DNA of 64,000 bases from Simplicispira sp. 125 (GTDB taxonomy: Bacteria; Pseudomonadota; Gammaproteobacteria; Burkholderiales; Burkholderiaceae_C), in assembly GCF_003096555.1 (NCBI RefSeq), contig NZ_QEKM01000001.1:372001-436000 (forward strand). Reading direction: 5' to 3'. The translations under genes and the position numbers were made by a program. The notes beneath the pieces are model-generated. The model did no database searches and was not told the DNA's origin. It saw only the letters and a list, made by a program, of their open reading frames with translations. The stretch's first letter is position 1; each line of letters opens with the position of its first letter. Below are positions 51,287-60,141 of this stretch, piece after piece.

Positions 51287-53323
51287 ATGACGTATTCCCC
51301 CGAGGCCCACGGCGCGCCCAGCGCAGCCCTGAACTTTTCGCACTCCTTGCGTCCCCGTCCCGCGGCATGGGCCGCAATGCTGTTGTTTGCGGGCGCGGGC
51401 GTTCAGGCCCAGGGCGTCAGCCCGACGGGTGCGGGTGCCCAGGAAGCACCATCCCAGCAGGTGGCGCAGGCCGCTGCGGCCCTGCCTGCGGTCACCGTCA
51501 CGGCCACGCTGACCGAGCAGGACGCGCGCACCGCGCCCGCCAGCGTCACCGTGATCGATCGCGAGGAGCTGGCTGCGCGCAATGCGTCCGATCTGCTCGA
51601 CGCCGTGCGCGGCGCCCCCGGCCTCACGCTCTCGCCGCGCCAGGTGGGCGGGCGCAAGACGCTGGCGTTGCGGGGGCTGGAAGGCAAGCACACGCTCACT
51701 CTCATCGACGGGCGGCGCATCAGCGCCACGGACGATGTGGTGGGCCATTCCGACTACCAATACGGCTGGCTGCCCATGTCGGCGGTCGAGCGCATCGAGA
51801 TCATCCGGGGGCCTATGTCGGCGCTGTATGGCTCCGAGGCGCTGGGCGGTGTCATCAACCTCATTACCCGCCAGCCCAAGGACCGCTGGATCGGCTCGGT
51901 GGGCGTCTCGGCCAGCGCCCCTACCCGCTCCAGCGAAGGCGAACCCACGGGCGCCACCTCGGTGTTTGCCGCAGGGCCCGTGGGCGAACGCCTGAGCCTG
52001 CGCGTGAACGCCGAGCTGGCGCACAGCGCCCCCGTGGCCGATCGACAGAGCCCGCTGCTGTCGGAAATCGAAGGCAGCCACGCCAAGAACGGTGGCCTGG
52101 CTGCCCGCTATGCGCTGACGCCGGAACAAACCCTGGAGGCGGGGTGGAGTGGCGGCAAAGAGCAGCGTGTGTACGACACCAGCTCTACCTCCAAGGGGGT
52201 GTACCGCAGCACCTACGACATCGATCGTTCGCAGGCCCATGTCGGCTGGGAGGGCCAGTTTGACAACTGGCGCGGCAAGCTGCGCGCCTACCGCAGCGAG
52301 ATCGACATTGCCAACCGCGCCAGCAACGGCGCTACGCCCACGCGCCCGCAGAACATGGTGGACGACGTGCTGGACGGCCATGCCAGCTTTGCCCTGGGCG
52401 CGCACCAGATCACCGTGGGCGGCGAATGGCGCCGCGAGACGCTGGAGAACGCCGGCCTGAAAAACGGTGTGGACGACGCGGCGCACAAGGCCCTGTTTGC
52501 GCAAGATGAAATCGCCCTGACCGACACGCTGATGCTCACCGCCGGTCTGCGTGCCGACCACCACGCACTGTTTGGCAGCGAAGTCAGCCCGCGCGCCTAC
52601 CTGGTGTGGGAGCCCACCCCGGCGCTGGTGGTCAAGGGCGGTTTTGGTCACGCCTTCAAGGCGCCCACGCTCAAGCAGATCTCGCCCAACTACGTGGGGG
52701 CCGAAGGACCACACACCTTTGCAGGCAACGGCGACATCCAGCCCGAGTCGTCCAACTCGTTTGAAGTGGGTGCCGACTGGCAGGTTGCGCCCGCCTGGTC
52801 GCTGCGCGCCACGGTGTTCAACACCGAGGTCAAAGACCTCATCACCTACCGCCTGCTGCGCCAGGAGGGCGTGCGGCGCTTCTACCAATACGACAACGTG
52901 GACGCCGCGCGCATCCAGGGGCTGGAGGCGGGCATGACCTGGGACATGACGCGCCAGCTTGCCTGGAGCAACGACCTGACGCTGCTGCACACGCGCGACA
53001 AAAGCACCGGCAAGAAGCTGGCCGACCGGCCATCGAGCAGCCTGACCTCGCGCCTGGAATGGAAAGGCGCCGAGGGCTGGAGCGCCCGCCTCACCGGCGA
53101 ATTCACCGGCAGCCAGACCGGCACCGACGGCGCGGCGCTGCCCTCGTACGCACTGTGGAGCGCCAGCGTGGGCAAGCAGTTTGCGCTGGACGCCCACCGC
53201 AAGCTGGTGCTGCGCGCCGGGCTGGAAAACATTGGCAACGTGAACCTGGCCGAGAAGTCGGAGAGCTTTGGCTATGCCGAGCGCGCGCGCCGTGTGTTCG
53301 TGACCGCAAGGGTTGATTTCTGA
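51287..53323 (+). CDS. TonB-dependent outer-membrane receptor 2 (BtuB/HmuR-like)
   Basis: This is a 678-residue receptor. A signal peptide ends near GAGVQAQG. The TonB box region is VTVTATLTEQDARTAPASVT. The plug has DLLDAVRGAPGLTLSPRQ, LRGLEGKHTLTLIDGRR, VERIEIIRGPMSALYGSEAL and GGVINLITRQP, and the barrel ends RVFVTARVDF. This layout is that of colicin I/BtuB/heme receptors such as HmuR. AGGAG lies upstream of the ATG at 51287. It precedes the CobN-like chelatase by 135 bp. The heme-receptor FRAP/NPNL motif is not obvious, although AFKAPTLKQISPNYVG occupies that position. Confidence 0.9.
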   Translation: MTYSPEAHGAPSAALNFSHSLRPRPAAWAAMLLFAGAGVQAQGVSPTGAGAQEAPSQQVAQAAAALPAVTVTATLTEQDARTAPASVTVIDREELAARNASDLLDAVRGAPGLTLSPRQVGGRKTLALRGLEGKHTLTLIDGRRISATDDVVGHSDYQYGWLPMSAVERIEIIRGPMSALYGSEALGGVINLITRQPKDRWIGSVGVSASAPTRSSEGEPTGATSVFAAGPVGERLSLRVNAELAHSAPVADRQSPLLSEIEGSHAKNGGLAARYALTPEQTLEAGWSGGKEQRVYDTSSTSKGVYRSTYDIDRSQAHVGWEGQFDNWRGKLRAYRSEIDIANRASNGATPTRPQNMVDDVLDGHASFALGAHQITVGGEWRRETLENAGLKNGVDDAAHKALFAQDEIALTDTLMLTAGLRADHHALFGSEVSPRAYLVWEPTPALVVKGGFGHAFKAPTLKQISPNYVGAEGPHTFAGNGDIQPESSNSFEVGADWQVAPAWSLRATVFNTEVKDLITYRLLRQEGVRRFYQYDNVDAARIQGLEAGMTWDMTRQLAWSNDLTLLHTRDKSTGKKLADRPSSSLTSRLEWKGAEGWSARLTGEFTGSQTGTDGAALPSYALWSASVGKQFALDAHRKLVLRAGLENIGNVNLAEKSESFGYAERARRVFVTARVDF

Positions 53324-53344
53324 CAACAAGGACTCTTTGAACCT

Positions 53345-53384
53345 CCCCTGGCCCCCTCTCTGGTGGGGAAGTGTGGGCCAGGGG
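53345..53384. promoter_or_regulatory. Perfect 10-bp inverted repeat upstream of the chelatase gene
   Basis: CCCCTGGCCC (53345-53354) and GGGCCAGGGG (53375-53384) form a GC-rich hairpin with a 20-nt loop. There is no T-run. It may be a partial terminator or an RNA-stability element separating receptor from chelatase expression. Confidence 0.5.
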
Positions 53385-53398
53385 CCGGTTGTATCAAT

Positions 53399-53461
53399 AT
53401 TCAAATACTACTATTTTGATAGCTGTTACCGCTTGATAGATAAGCGATAGAGGCCAATTTG
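53399..53461. repeat. ~60-bp interspersed repeat overlapping the chelatase start
   Basis: ACTACTATTTTGATAGCTGT, then TACCGCTTGATAGATAAGCG and ATAGAGGCCAATTTGA, is a clear family member. Its right end supplies AGAGG (53449-53453) and TTG (53459-53461), the best ribosome-binding site and start codon for the CobN-like gene. Confidence 0.75.
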
Positions 53462-56400
53462 ACTCATAAAACTATTGCAAACACCATCGCCTGCGTGCGG
53501 CGCTGGCTGGCCCTGTGCCTGCTGGTGCTGGCGCCCTTTGGCGCTGCGCAGGCGGCGCAGGTGTTGTTCATCGCCACGTCCAACGTGCCCGCAGGCAAGT
53601 TCCGCCAGTTGGCCGACATCGCACGGCCCCACGGCATCGAGCTGCAGGTGCGCTACCTGGAAAGGCTGCCCGCCGAGACCGACGAAGGCCTGTTCAAGGG
53701 CTTCGACGCGGTGTTTATCGACAGCTATTTGCAGGATGTGGTGCAAGACCGGTTGGCGCATGCGCTACCGGGCCTGCGTGCGCCCCACGCCTGGCTGTAC
53801 GACGCCAAACCCGCCTGGGGCGGCGGCTTGCCCGAGCCCGTGGCGCGGCGGCTCATCACCTACTACAGCAATGGCGGCAAGCAGAACTTCGAGGGCTTCT
53901 TCGCCACACTGGCCGCGCAGCTGCAGGGGCGCCAGGCCCAGGGCGTGCCCGAGCCCGTGGTGTTCCCCAAAACCGCCGTCTACCACCCGCGTGCGCCGGG
54001 CCTGGTCATGGCAGACCCTGTGGCGTGGCTGCGCTCGCAAGGCGTCGATCCAGCCGCCACCAACCGCCGCCCTGTGGTGGCGCTGGCGCTGCACCAGCAG
54101 TACATCGCCGCCATGCAGACCGCCTTCATCGACGACCTGATTGCGCGCATCGAAGCCGGCGGCGCCGTGGCGCTGCCGTTCTACAGCCCCATGCTGGAGG
54201 CGGGCGCGCTGGAGCAGATGCTCAAGCCGTCGGGCACGCGGCTGGCCGACGTGCTCATCAACACGCAAATCATGCTGAACGCCGAGGAGCGCCGCGCCGA
54301 GTTCGAGCGGCTGGGCATCCCCGTGTTGCAGGCCATGCCGTACCGGCGCGGCGACGAGGCCGCCTGGGCCGCCAACCCGCAGGGCGTGGCGCTGATGGAT
54401 GTGCCGTTTTACCTGGCGCAGGCCGAATACGCGGGCGTCACCGACATCCAGGTGGCGGCCGCCACCCGTGCTTCGGATGAGCAGATCGTGCCGATTGCCG
54501 CGCAGGCCGACGCCGTGGTGGGCAAGGCGCTCAACCTGGCTAGCTTGCAGCGCAAGCAGAACGCCGACAAGCGCCTGTCCATCTTCTTCTGGAACTACCC
54601 ACCGGGCGAGAAGAACCTGTCTGCCTCGTTTTTGAACGTGCCGCGCAGCCTGCACACCACGCTGGCCGCGCTGCAGGCAGCGGGCTACGACACCGAGTCG
54701 CCTGCCGAGCCCCTGTTGATCGGCAATTTGCAGCGCCTGCTGGCTCCGGCCTACCGCCAAGGCGAGTTGGAGCCCCTGCTGCGCGATGGCCTGGCCGCCA
54801 CCCTGCCCGTGGCGCAGTACCGCCAGTGGCTGGCCACGCTGCCTGCGGCCACGCAAGAAGCCCTGCGCGAGCGCTGGGGCGCGCCCGAAGCGTCGAGCAT
54901 GGTGCTGCGGCGCGGCGGCGAAGCCGTGTTCGTGGTGCCGCGCCTGATGCTGGGCAAGGTCGCCATCCTGCCGCAGCCGCCGCGCGGCGAGCAATGGGAC
55001 GACAAGGAAAAGGCGCTGTACCACTCGCCCAGCGCCCTGCCATCGCACTACTACCTGGCCGCCTACCTGTGGGCGCGCGAGCAGCACAAAAGCGACGCAT
55101 TGGTGCACTTTGGCACCCACGGCAGCCAGGAATGGCTGCCCGGCAAGGAGCGTGGCCTGTCGGTGTTCGACCCCGGCATGCTCGCCGTGGGCAACGTGCC
55201 GGTGGCCTACCCGTACATTGCCGACAACATCGGCGAGGCCCAGCAGGCCAAGCGCCGGGGCCGCGCGGTCATCGTCAGCCACCAGACGCCGCCGTTCAAA
55301 CCGGCAGGCCTGCACCAGGCGCTGACCCACATGCACGACCTGCTGCACGCCTGGCTGGCGCAGGACGACGGCGTGGTCAAGGAAAAAATCAAGGCCGACC
55401 TGCTGGCCGCCGTGCAAAAAGAGCACATCGACCGCGACATGGGCTGGACGCCCGAACGCACGCGCAGCGCGTTCCCGGCCTTTGTGGACCTGCTGCACAA
55501 CCACCTGCACGAACTGGCCGAAACCGCCCAGCCGCTGGGCCTGCACACCCTGGGCCGTGCGCCCGAGGAGCAGCACCGCCTGGCCACCGTGCTGCTGATG
55601 CTGGGGCGCCCGTTCTGGGAGGCTGCGGCACTGCACGCCGGAGCACCGGCTGCCGATGTGGACGAGGCGCTGATTGGCGACTACAGCCGCTTGGCGCAAA
55701 CGGCGCCCTACCAGTTGCTACAGCGCCATGTGATCGAGGGCCAGAGCTTTGAGACCCTGCCAGCGGCGTTGCAAACCGGCATCGCCAAGGCCCGCACCGC
55801 CTACGCCCACATTGGCGCCGACCAGGAGCTGCCTGCCTTGCTGCAGGTGCTGGCCGGGCGCCACCTGCCCACGTCGTATGGCGGCGACCCCATCAAGAAC
55901 CCCGACGCCTACCCCACAGGGCGCAACCTGTACGGTTTTGACCCCTCGCGCGTGCCCACGCCCCAGGCCTGGGCGGCCGGCAAGGACGCTGCCGAGCAAC
56001 TGATCGCTGAGCACCAACGCCTGACCGGCAAGGCGCCAACGAAGCTGGCCGTGTCGCTGTGGTCGGTGGAGACCATGCGCCACCAGGGTTTGCTCGAAGC
56101 ACAGGCGCTGTGGCTGCTGGGCGTGGAACCGGTGTGGGACGACGGCGGGCGCGTGACGGGCGTGAAGCTGGTGCCGCGCAACGTGCTCGGGCGCGAGCGG
56201 GTGGACGTGGTGCTGTCGGCCACCGGCCTGTACCGCGACCATTTCCCTAATGCCATGAAGCAGCTGGCCCGTGCCGTGCAACTGGCTGCGCAGGCCGAGG
56301 GGCCGGGCGAAGAGGCCAACCCCGTGGCGGCGCACACGCGCGGCATGGCCGCCAAGCTGCGCGCCCAGGGCATGGGCGAGCAGGCCGCGCTGGCGGCGGC

Positions 56401-57604
56401 GCAAACGCGCATCTTCTCGTCCGAATCGGGCAACTACGGCACGGGCCTGGACAACGCCACGCTGGCCACCGACAGCTGGCAGGGCAAGAAAGAGGGCGAC
56501 CGCAAGCTCGCGCAGCTGTACCTCTCGCGCATGCAGTACGCCTATGGACCGGACGAATCCACCTGGGGCAGCCTGCCCACCGCGGCCCAGGAGGGGAAAA
56601 GCGGTAAAGGCGGCCAAGGCGGTCAAGCGCTCAACCTGTATGCCGAGCACCTGCGCGGCACCGAGGGCGCGGTGCTCTCGCGCAGCTCCAATCTCTATGG
56701 CATGTTGACCACCGACGACCCGTTCCAGTACCTGGGCGGCATTGCGCTGGCCGTGCGGCACCTGGACGGCAAGGCGCCGCAGCTCTACATCAGCAACCTG
56801 CGCGGGGCAGGAAGTGGCAAGGTCGAAGGCGCGGCGCAGTTCCTGGCCAAAGAGCTGGCCACGCGCCAGTTCCACCCCGGCTACATCAAAGGTCTGATGG
56901 CCGAGGGCTACGCGGGCACGCTGCAGGTGCTGGATGCCACCAACAACTTCTGGGGCTGGACAGCGGTGGCGCGCGAGATCGTGCGCGACGACCAGTGGCA
57001 GGAGATGGCCGACGTGTACGTGCGCGACAAGCATCAACTGGGCCTCAGGCGCTGGTTCGAGGCGCACAACCCGCATGCGCTGGCGCAGACCATGGAGCGC
57101 ATGCTCGAAGCCGCCCGCCAGGGCTACTGGAAGGCCGACCCGAAAACCGTGGCCGAGCTGAAAGCGCGCTGGCGCGACCTGGCGGAGCGCTTTGATGTGC
57201 GCACCGATAACGCACGCTTTCAAGCGTATGTAGGCAAAGCGCCTGCGGCCCACAACCCGGCGGCGCCCGCTGCACCGGGGTTCGGCCTCGATGCCCCGTT
57301 GGCGCAGGCTGCACCGCCTGCCGTCGCACAGGCCGCTGCGCCAGCGCCGCCGCCCGCCGAGCCATCGCAGTCCACCACACCGCCGCAATCCGCCGAGCCC
57401 CCCGCGGCAGAGCCCCCGGTGGTCAGCGGCCTCTTGATGGCGCCCGTGCCGCAAGCCCAGCCGGTCAGCGTGGGCCCCACGCAGGCTGCGCTGCTGGCGC
57501 TGATGTTGGCGGGCATCACCGGCGCCGGTGCCATGCGGCAGGCGCGCCGCAGCAGCGTGGTGCGCCCCCACCGAATCCCTTCACTTTCTGGAGTTTTCCA
57601 ATGA
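53459..57604 (+). CDS. Exported, membrane-anchored CobN/HmuS-like chelatase
   Basis: This is a 1381-residue CobN/BchH-superfamily protein. The signature HFGTHGSQEWLPGKERGLS (His550, His554, Glu558) and downstream LVPRNVLGRERVDVVLS and FSSESGNYGTGLDN are present. Unlike the cytosolic cobaltochelatase, it has an N-terminal signal peptide (RRWLALCLLVLAPFGAAQA) and a Pro/Ala-rich tail (about residues 1265-1340). One C-terminal transmembrane helix (TQAALLALMLAGITGAG) and an Arg-rich end follow. The catalytic part should therefore face the periplasm. That matches HmuS, reported to strip iron from heme in Bacteroidetes. Start is TTG at 53459, or GTG at 53495. It overlaps the next gene (ATGA). Confidence 0.9.
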   Translation: MTHKTIANTIACVRRWLALCLLVLAPFGAAQAAQVLFIATSNVPAGKFRQLADIARPHGIELQVRYLERLPAETDEGLFKGFDAVFIDSYLQDVVQDRLAHALPGLRAPHAWLYDAKPAWGGGLPEPVARRLITYYSNGGKQNFEGFFATLAAQLQGRQAQGVPEPVVFPKTAVYHPRAPGLVMADPVAWLRSQGVDPAATNRRPVVALALHQQYIAAMQTAFIDDLIARIEAGGAVALPFYSPMLEAGALEQMLKPSGTRLADVLINTQIMLNAEERRAEFERLGIPVLQAMPYRRGDEAAWAANPQGVALMDVPFYLAQAEYAGVTDIQVAAATRASDEQIVPIAAQADAVVGKALNLASLQRKQNADKRLSIFFWNYPPGEKNLSASFLNVPRSLHTTLAALQAAGYDTESPAEPLLIGNLQRLLAPAYRQGELEPLLRDGLAATLPVAQYRQWLATLPAATQEALRERWGAPEASSMVLRRGGEAVFVVPRLMLGKVAILPQPPRGEQWDDKEKALYHSPSALPSHYYLAAYLWAREQHKSDALVHFGTHGSQEWLPGKERGLSVFDPGMLAVGNVPVAYPYIADNIGEAQQAKRRGRAVIVSHQTPPFKPAGLHQALTHMHDLLHAWLAQDDGVVKEKIKADLLAAVQKEHIDRDMGWTPERTRSAFPAFVDLLHNHLHELAETAQPLGLHTLGRAPEEQHRLATVLLMLGRPFWEAAALHAGAPAADVDEALIGDYSRLAQTAPYQLLQRHVIEGQSFETLPAALQTGIAKARTAYAHIGADQELPALLQVLAGRHLPTSYGGDPIKNPDAYPTGRNLYGFDPSRVPTPQAWAAGKDAAEQLIAEHQRLTGKAPTKLAVSLWSVETMRHQGLLEAQALWLLGVEPVWDDGGRVTGVKLVPRNVLGRERVDVVLSATGLYRDHFPNAMKQLARAVQLAAQAEGPGEEANPVAAHTRGMAAKLRAQGMGEQAALAAAQTRIFSSESGNYGTGLDNATLATDSWQGKKEGDRKLAQLYLSRMQYAYGPDESTWGSLPTAAQEGKSGKGGQGGQALNLYAEHLRGTEGAVLSRSSNLYGMLTTDDPFQYLGGIALAVRHLDGKAPQLYISNLRGAGSGKVEGAAQFLAKELATRQFHPGYIKGLMAEGYAGTLQVLDATNNFWGWTAVAREIVRDDQWQEMADVYVRDKHQLGLRRWFEAHNPHALAQTMERMLEAARQGYWKADPKTVAELKARWRDLAERFDVRTDNARFQAYVGKAPAAHNPAAPAAPGFGLDAPLAQAAPPAVAQAAAPAPPPAEPSQSTTPPQSAEPPAAEPPVVSGLLMAPVPQAQPVSVGPTQAALLALMLAGITGAGAMRQARRSSVVRPHRIPSLSGVFQ

Positions 57605-58137
57605 GCAATCCCATTGAATCGATGATGTATGGCGTCAGCCAGTTCTTCCTGTTCCCCGTGCTGCTGGCCATTGCCGCGCTGTTCGTGCATGCCTTCTACG
57701 CGGCAGGCGCCTTTGCCTGGCAGGCCTGGCAGCGCCGCAGCGGCAAAGCCGCAGGTTTTGAAATGCTGGCCGCACGCCGCGCCAACCCCGCCATCACCGT
57801 GCTCGACCTGGAAGTGCTGGCAGCAGAGCGGCTCGAATTTGCCCGCATCGCCACCCGCGTGGCGCCCATGCTGGGCCTGGTGGCCACCATGATCCCCATG
57901 GGCCCGGCGCTGATGGCACTGGCCGATGGCAATCTGGCCGATGTGTCGCGCAGCCTGATGGTGGCGTTCTCCGCCGTGATTTTGGCGCTGCTGGCCGCCG
58001 CCATCAGCTACAGCGTGGTCAACGTGCGCAAGCGCTGGTACGCCACCGACCTGGCCGCCATTGAGCAAGGCGTGGCTCCGCTGGAGTCGCCCGCACAAGA
58101 CATGCTGGGCCACCTGGTGAGTGAGGTGCCCGCATGA
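57601..58137 (+). CDS. MotA/TolQ/ExbB-like membrane protein (HmuT-like)
   Basis: This is a 178-residue inner-membrane protein with three predicted helices (about 12-36, 88-108 and 120-142). The segment VAPMLGLVATMIPMGPAL corresponds to the proton-channel signature of TolQ/ExbB (P..LGL.GT...G). It is smaller than ExbB, and its start overlaps the chelatase stop while its end overlaps the DUF2149 gene. It probably forms a channel with the next protein that energises the membrane-anchored chelatase or a receptor. The same pair follows HmuS in Bacteroidetes hmu loci. Confidence 0.85.
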   Translation: MSNPIESMMYGVSQFFLFPVLLAIAALFVHAFYAAGAFAWQAWQRRSGKAAGFEMLAARRANPAITVLDLEVLAAERLEFARIATRVAPMLGLVATMIPMGPALMALADGNLADVSRSLMVAFSAVILALLAAAISYSVVNVRKRWYATDLAAIEQGVAPLESPAQDMLGHLVSEVPA

Positions 58138-58484
58138 AGCTGCGTTTGATGGACGACATGGAGGCCGACGACCCCATCCAGTCGGTGGTGAACCTGATCG
58201 ACGTGTTCCTGGTCATCATCGCTGCGCTGCTGCTGGCGGTGGCCAACAACCCGGTGAACCCGTTCAGCACCGAATCGGTCACCGTCATCAAGAACCCCGG
58301 CAAGCCCAACATGGAAGTCGTGATCAAGGACGGCCAGAAGATCGAGCGCTACAAGGCCAGCGGCGAGATTGGCGAAGGCCAGGGCAACAAGGCGGGCGTG
58401 GCCTATCGCCTCAAAGATGGCTCCATGGTGTATGTGCCCGAAGCAGGTGCAGAGCAGTCTGCAGCGGCAGGGGTGGTGCAGTAA
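58134..58484 (+). CDS. DUF2149, ExbD-like protein (HmuU-like)
   Basis: This is a 116-residue protein with one N-terminal transmembrane helix and a small periplasmic domain. The helix reads VVNLIDVFLVIIAALLLAV. Asp23 in NLIDVFL is in the place of the essential proton-carrying Asp of ExbD/TolR (PLIDVMLVLL). The family DUF2149 is typically next to CobN-like and MotA/TolQ-like genes. Overlapping starts with both neighbours indicate tight co-translation (ATGA, TAATG). Confidence 0.85.
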   Translation: MKLRLMDDMEADDPIQSVVNLIDVFLVIIAALLLAVANNPVNPFSTESVTVIKNPGKPNMEVVIKDGQKIERYKASGEIGEGQGNKAGVAYRLKDGSMVYVPEAGAEQSAAAGVVQ

Positions 58485-59278
58485 TGCTGCGGCTGCTGGC
58501 GCGTGTTTTGCGGGGGCTGCCCGGCTACTTGTGGAGCGGCTGGGGTGCGTGCGCCAGCCTGTTTTTGCTGCTGGCCGCCTGGGAGGCGGTGGCTGCTTTC
58601 TACGACCCACTCATCCTGCCCGACCCGCTCACCGCCTTTGCCGCGCTGTGGGGCCTGGTAGAGCAGGGCAGTGCCTGGCCCGCGCTGGCCGCCACCGCAC
58701 GGCGTGCACTCATGGGGCTGGCGCTGGCCGTTGCGGTGGGCAGCCTGTTGGGGCTGGCCGCAGGCCTGTCGGTCACCGCGTCCGTCCTTTCGCGCCCGTT
58801 GGTCACGGTGCTGCTGGGTACGCCGCCCATCGCCTGGCTGGTGCTGGCCATGCTGTGGTTCGGCATGAGCGACGGCACGCCCGTGTTCACCGTGTTCATC
58901 GCCTGCTTTCCGGTGGTGTTTGCCAGTGCCCTGCAGGGCACGCGCACGCTGGATTTGCAGCTGCGCGACATGGCGCGTGCCTACCGCCTGCCGCGCTGGA
59001 TGGCGCTGCGCGAGGTGTATGGCCCGCATGTGCTGTCGTACCTGTTCCCGGCCTGGGTGACGGCGCTGGGCAGCGCCTGGAAAGTGACCGTCATGGCCGA
59101 ACTGCTGGCCAGCACCGACGGCGTGGGCGCCGCGTTGGCGGCCAGCCGCTCGCAACTGGACACCGCCACCACCCTGGGCTGGATCACCGCCGTGGTGGGC
59201 TGCCTGCTGGTGGTCGAGTATGGATTTTTGGAACCGCTCAAGCGCGAAGTCGAGCGCTGGCGGGAGGCACCGCGATGA
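58484..59278 (+). CDS. ABC transporter permease, NitT/TauT type
   Basis: This is a 264-residue inner-membrane permease with about six helices. The cytoplasmic EAA-type loop AYRLPRWMALREVYGPHVLSY couples to the ATPase. The sequence pattern (LPDPLTAFAALWGLV near the start, GTPPIAWLVLAMLWFG mid-chain) is that of SsuC/TauC-like BPD permeases. It uses the binding protein at 50163 and the ATPase at 59275. It follows the DUF2149 gene with overlapping codons. Confidence 0.9.
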   Translation: MLRLLARVLRGLPGYLWSGWGACASLFLLLAAWEAVAAFYDPLILPDPLTAFAALWGLVEQGSAWPALAATARRALMGLALAVAVGSLLGLAAGLSVTASVLSRPLVTVLLGTPPIAWLVLAMLWFGMSDGTPVFTVFIACFPVVFASALQGTRTLDLQLRDMARAYRLPRWMALREVYGPHVLSYLFPAWVTALGSAWKVTVMAELLASTDGVGAALAASRSQLDTATTLGWITAVVGCLLVVEYGFLEPLKREVERWREAPR

Positions 59279-60141
59279 ATCTTGTTTTGAAAGACGTGCG
59301 CCACAGCTACGCGCTGACCGAAGTGCTGGGCTGCGTGGGCCTGGCCTTGCCTGCGGGCGGCGTGCTGGCGCTGGTGGGGCCCTCGGGCTGCGGAAAGACC
59401 ACGCTGCTGCACCTGTGCGCGGGCCTGCTCGACCTGCAGGAGGGTCGGCTGGACAACTCCTTTGTGAACCCCGCGTTGATGTTCCAGCAGCCGCGCCTGC
59501 TGCCCTGGCAGACCACGATGGACAACATCGCCCTGGGCCTGCGCGCACGGGGCATGGCCCGTGCCGACGCCCGCGCCAAAGCCCACGCCATGGGCGCCGT
59601 GCTGGGGCTGGACGCCGAGGCGCTGGCCGCCTACCCGCACCAGCTTTCGGGCGGCATGCAAAGCCGCGCCGCGTTGGCGCGCGCCCTGGTGCTCGAACCC
59701 GATCTACTGCTGATGGACGAGCCCTTCGCCGCGCTGGACATCGGCCTCAAGGCGCAGCTGCACCGCCTGCTGCTGCGCCACCAGGCCGAGATGGGCACGG
59801 CGGTGCTGATGATCACGCACGACCTGATGGAGGCCGTCCGCCTGGCCGACACCGTGCTCGTCATGGCCGCAGGGCCGGGCCGCATCGTGCACGGGCACAC
59901 GCCTGCCGCGCCCGCGCTGGCGCGCAGCGATGCCATGGTCTACCACGACACCGCCGAGCTGCTGCGCGTGCCCGCCGTGCGTGCGGCCTTCGGGCTCGAT
60001 GCGCTGCTGGACGAAAAAGCCTGTGGCGCCGATGAATTCGCCGAAACCCTGCCACCCCCCGATGCGCGCGTGCTGCCCCTGCCACTGGCGCCGCAGGCGG
60101 GCGACGCCACCCCCGCCGCGCGGAGGATGCGATGCGGATGA
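59275..60141 (+). CDS. ABC transporter ATP-binding protein, NitT/TauT type
   Basis: This is a 288-residue ATPase. Walker A is GPSGCGKT (residues 35-42), the Q-loop sits in MFQQPRLLPWQT, the signature is LSGGM, Walker B is LLLMDEPFAALD, and the H-loop is MITHDLMEA. A C-terminal extension of about 60 residues rich in Ala/Pro is present beyond the usual domain. It overlaps the permease gene by four bases, and the nnrS gene overlaps its 3' end. Confidence 0.92.
   Translation: MNLVLKDVRHSYALTEVLGCVGLALPAGGVLALVGPSGCGKTTLLHLCAGLLDLQEGRLDNSFVNPALMFQQPRLLPWQTTMDNIALGLRARGMARADARAKAHAMGAVLGLDAEALAAYPHQLSGGMQSRAALARALVLEPDLLLMDEPFAALDIGLKAQLHRLLLRHQAEMGTAVLMITHDLMEAVRLADTVLVMAAGPGRIVHGHTPAAPALARSDAMVYHDTAELLRVPAVRAAFGLDALLDEKACGADEFAETLPPPDARVLPLPLAPQAGDATPAARRMRCG

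Noticed and set aside
53765..55699. 644-residue minus-strand frame opposite the CobN-like gene
   Set aside because: Shadow frame with biased His/Gln/Val composition; the plus strand carries the conserved chelatase motifs.
53459..57604. Calling the chelatase a genuine cobaltochelatase subunit CobN
   Set aside because: It has a signal peptide and a C-terminal membrane anchor, its partners are ExbB/ExbD-like, and no cobS, cobT or corrin genes are in the window.
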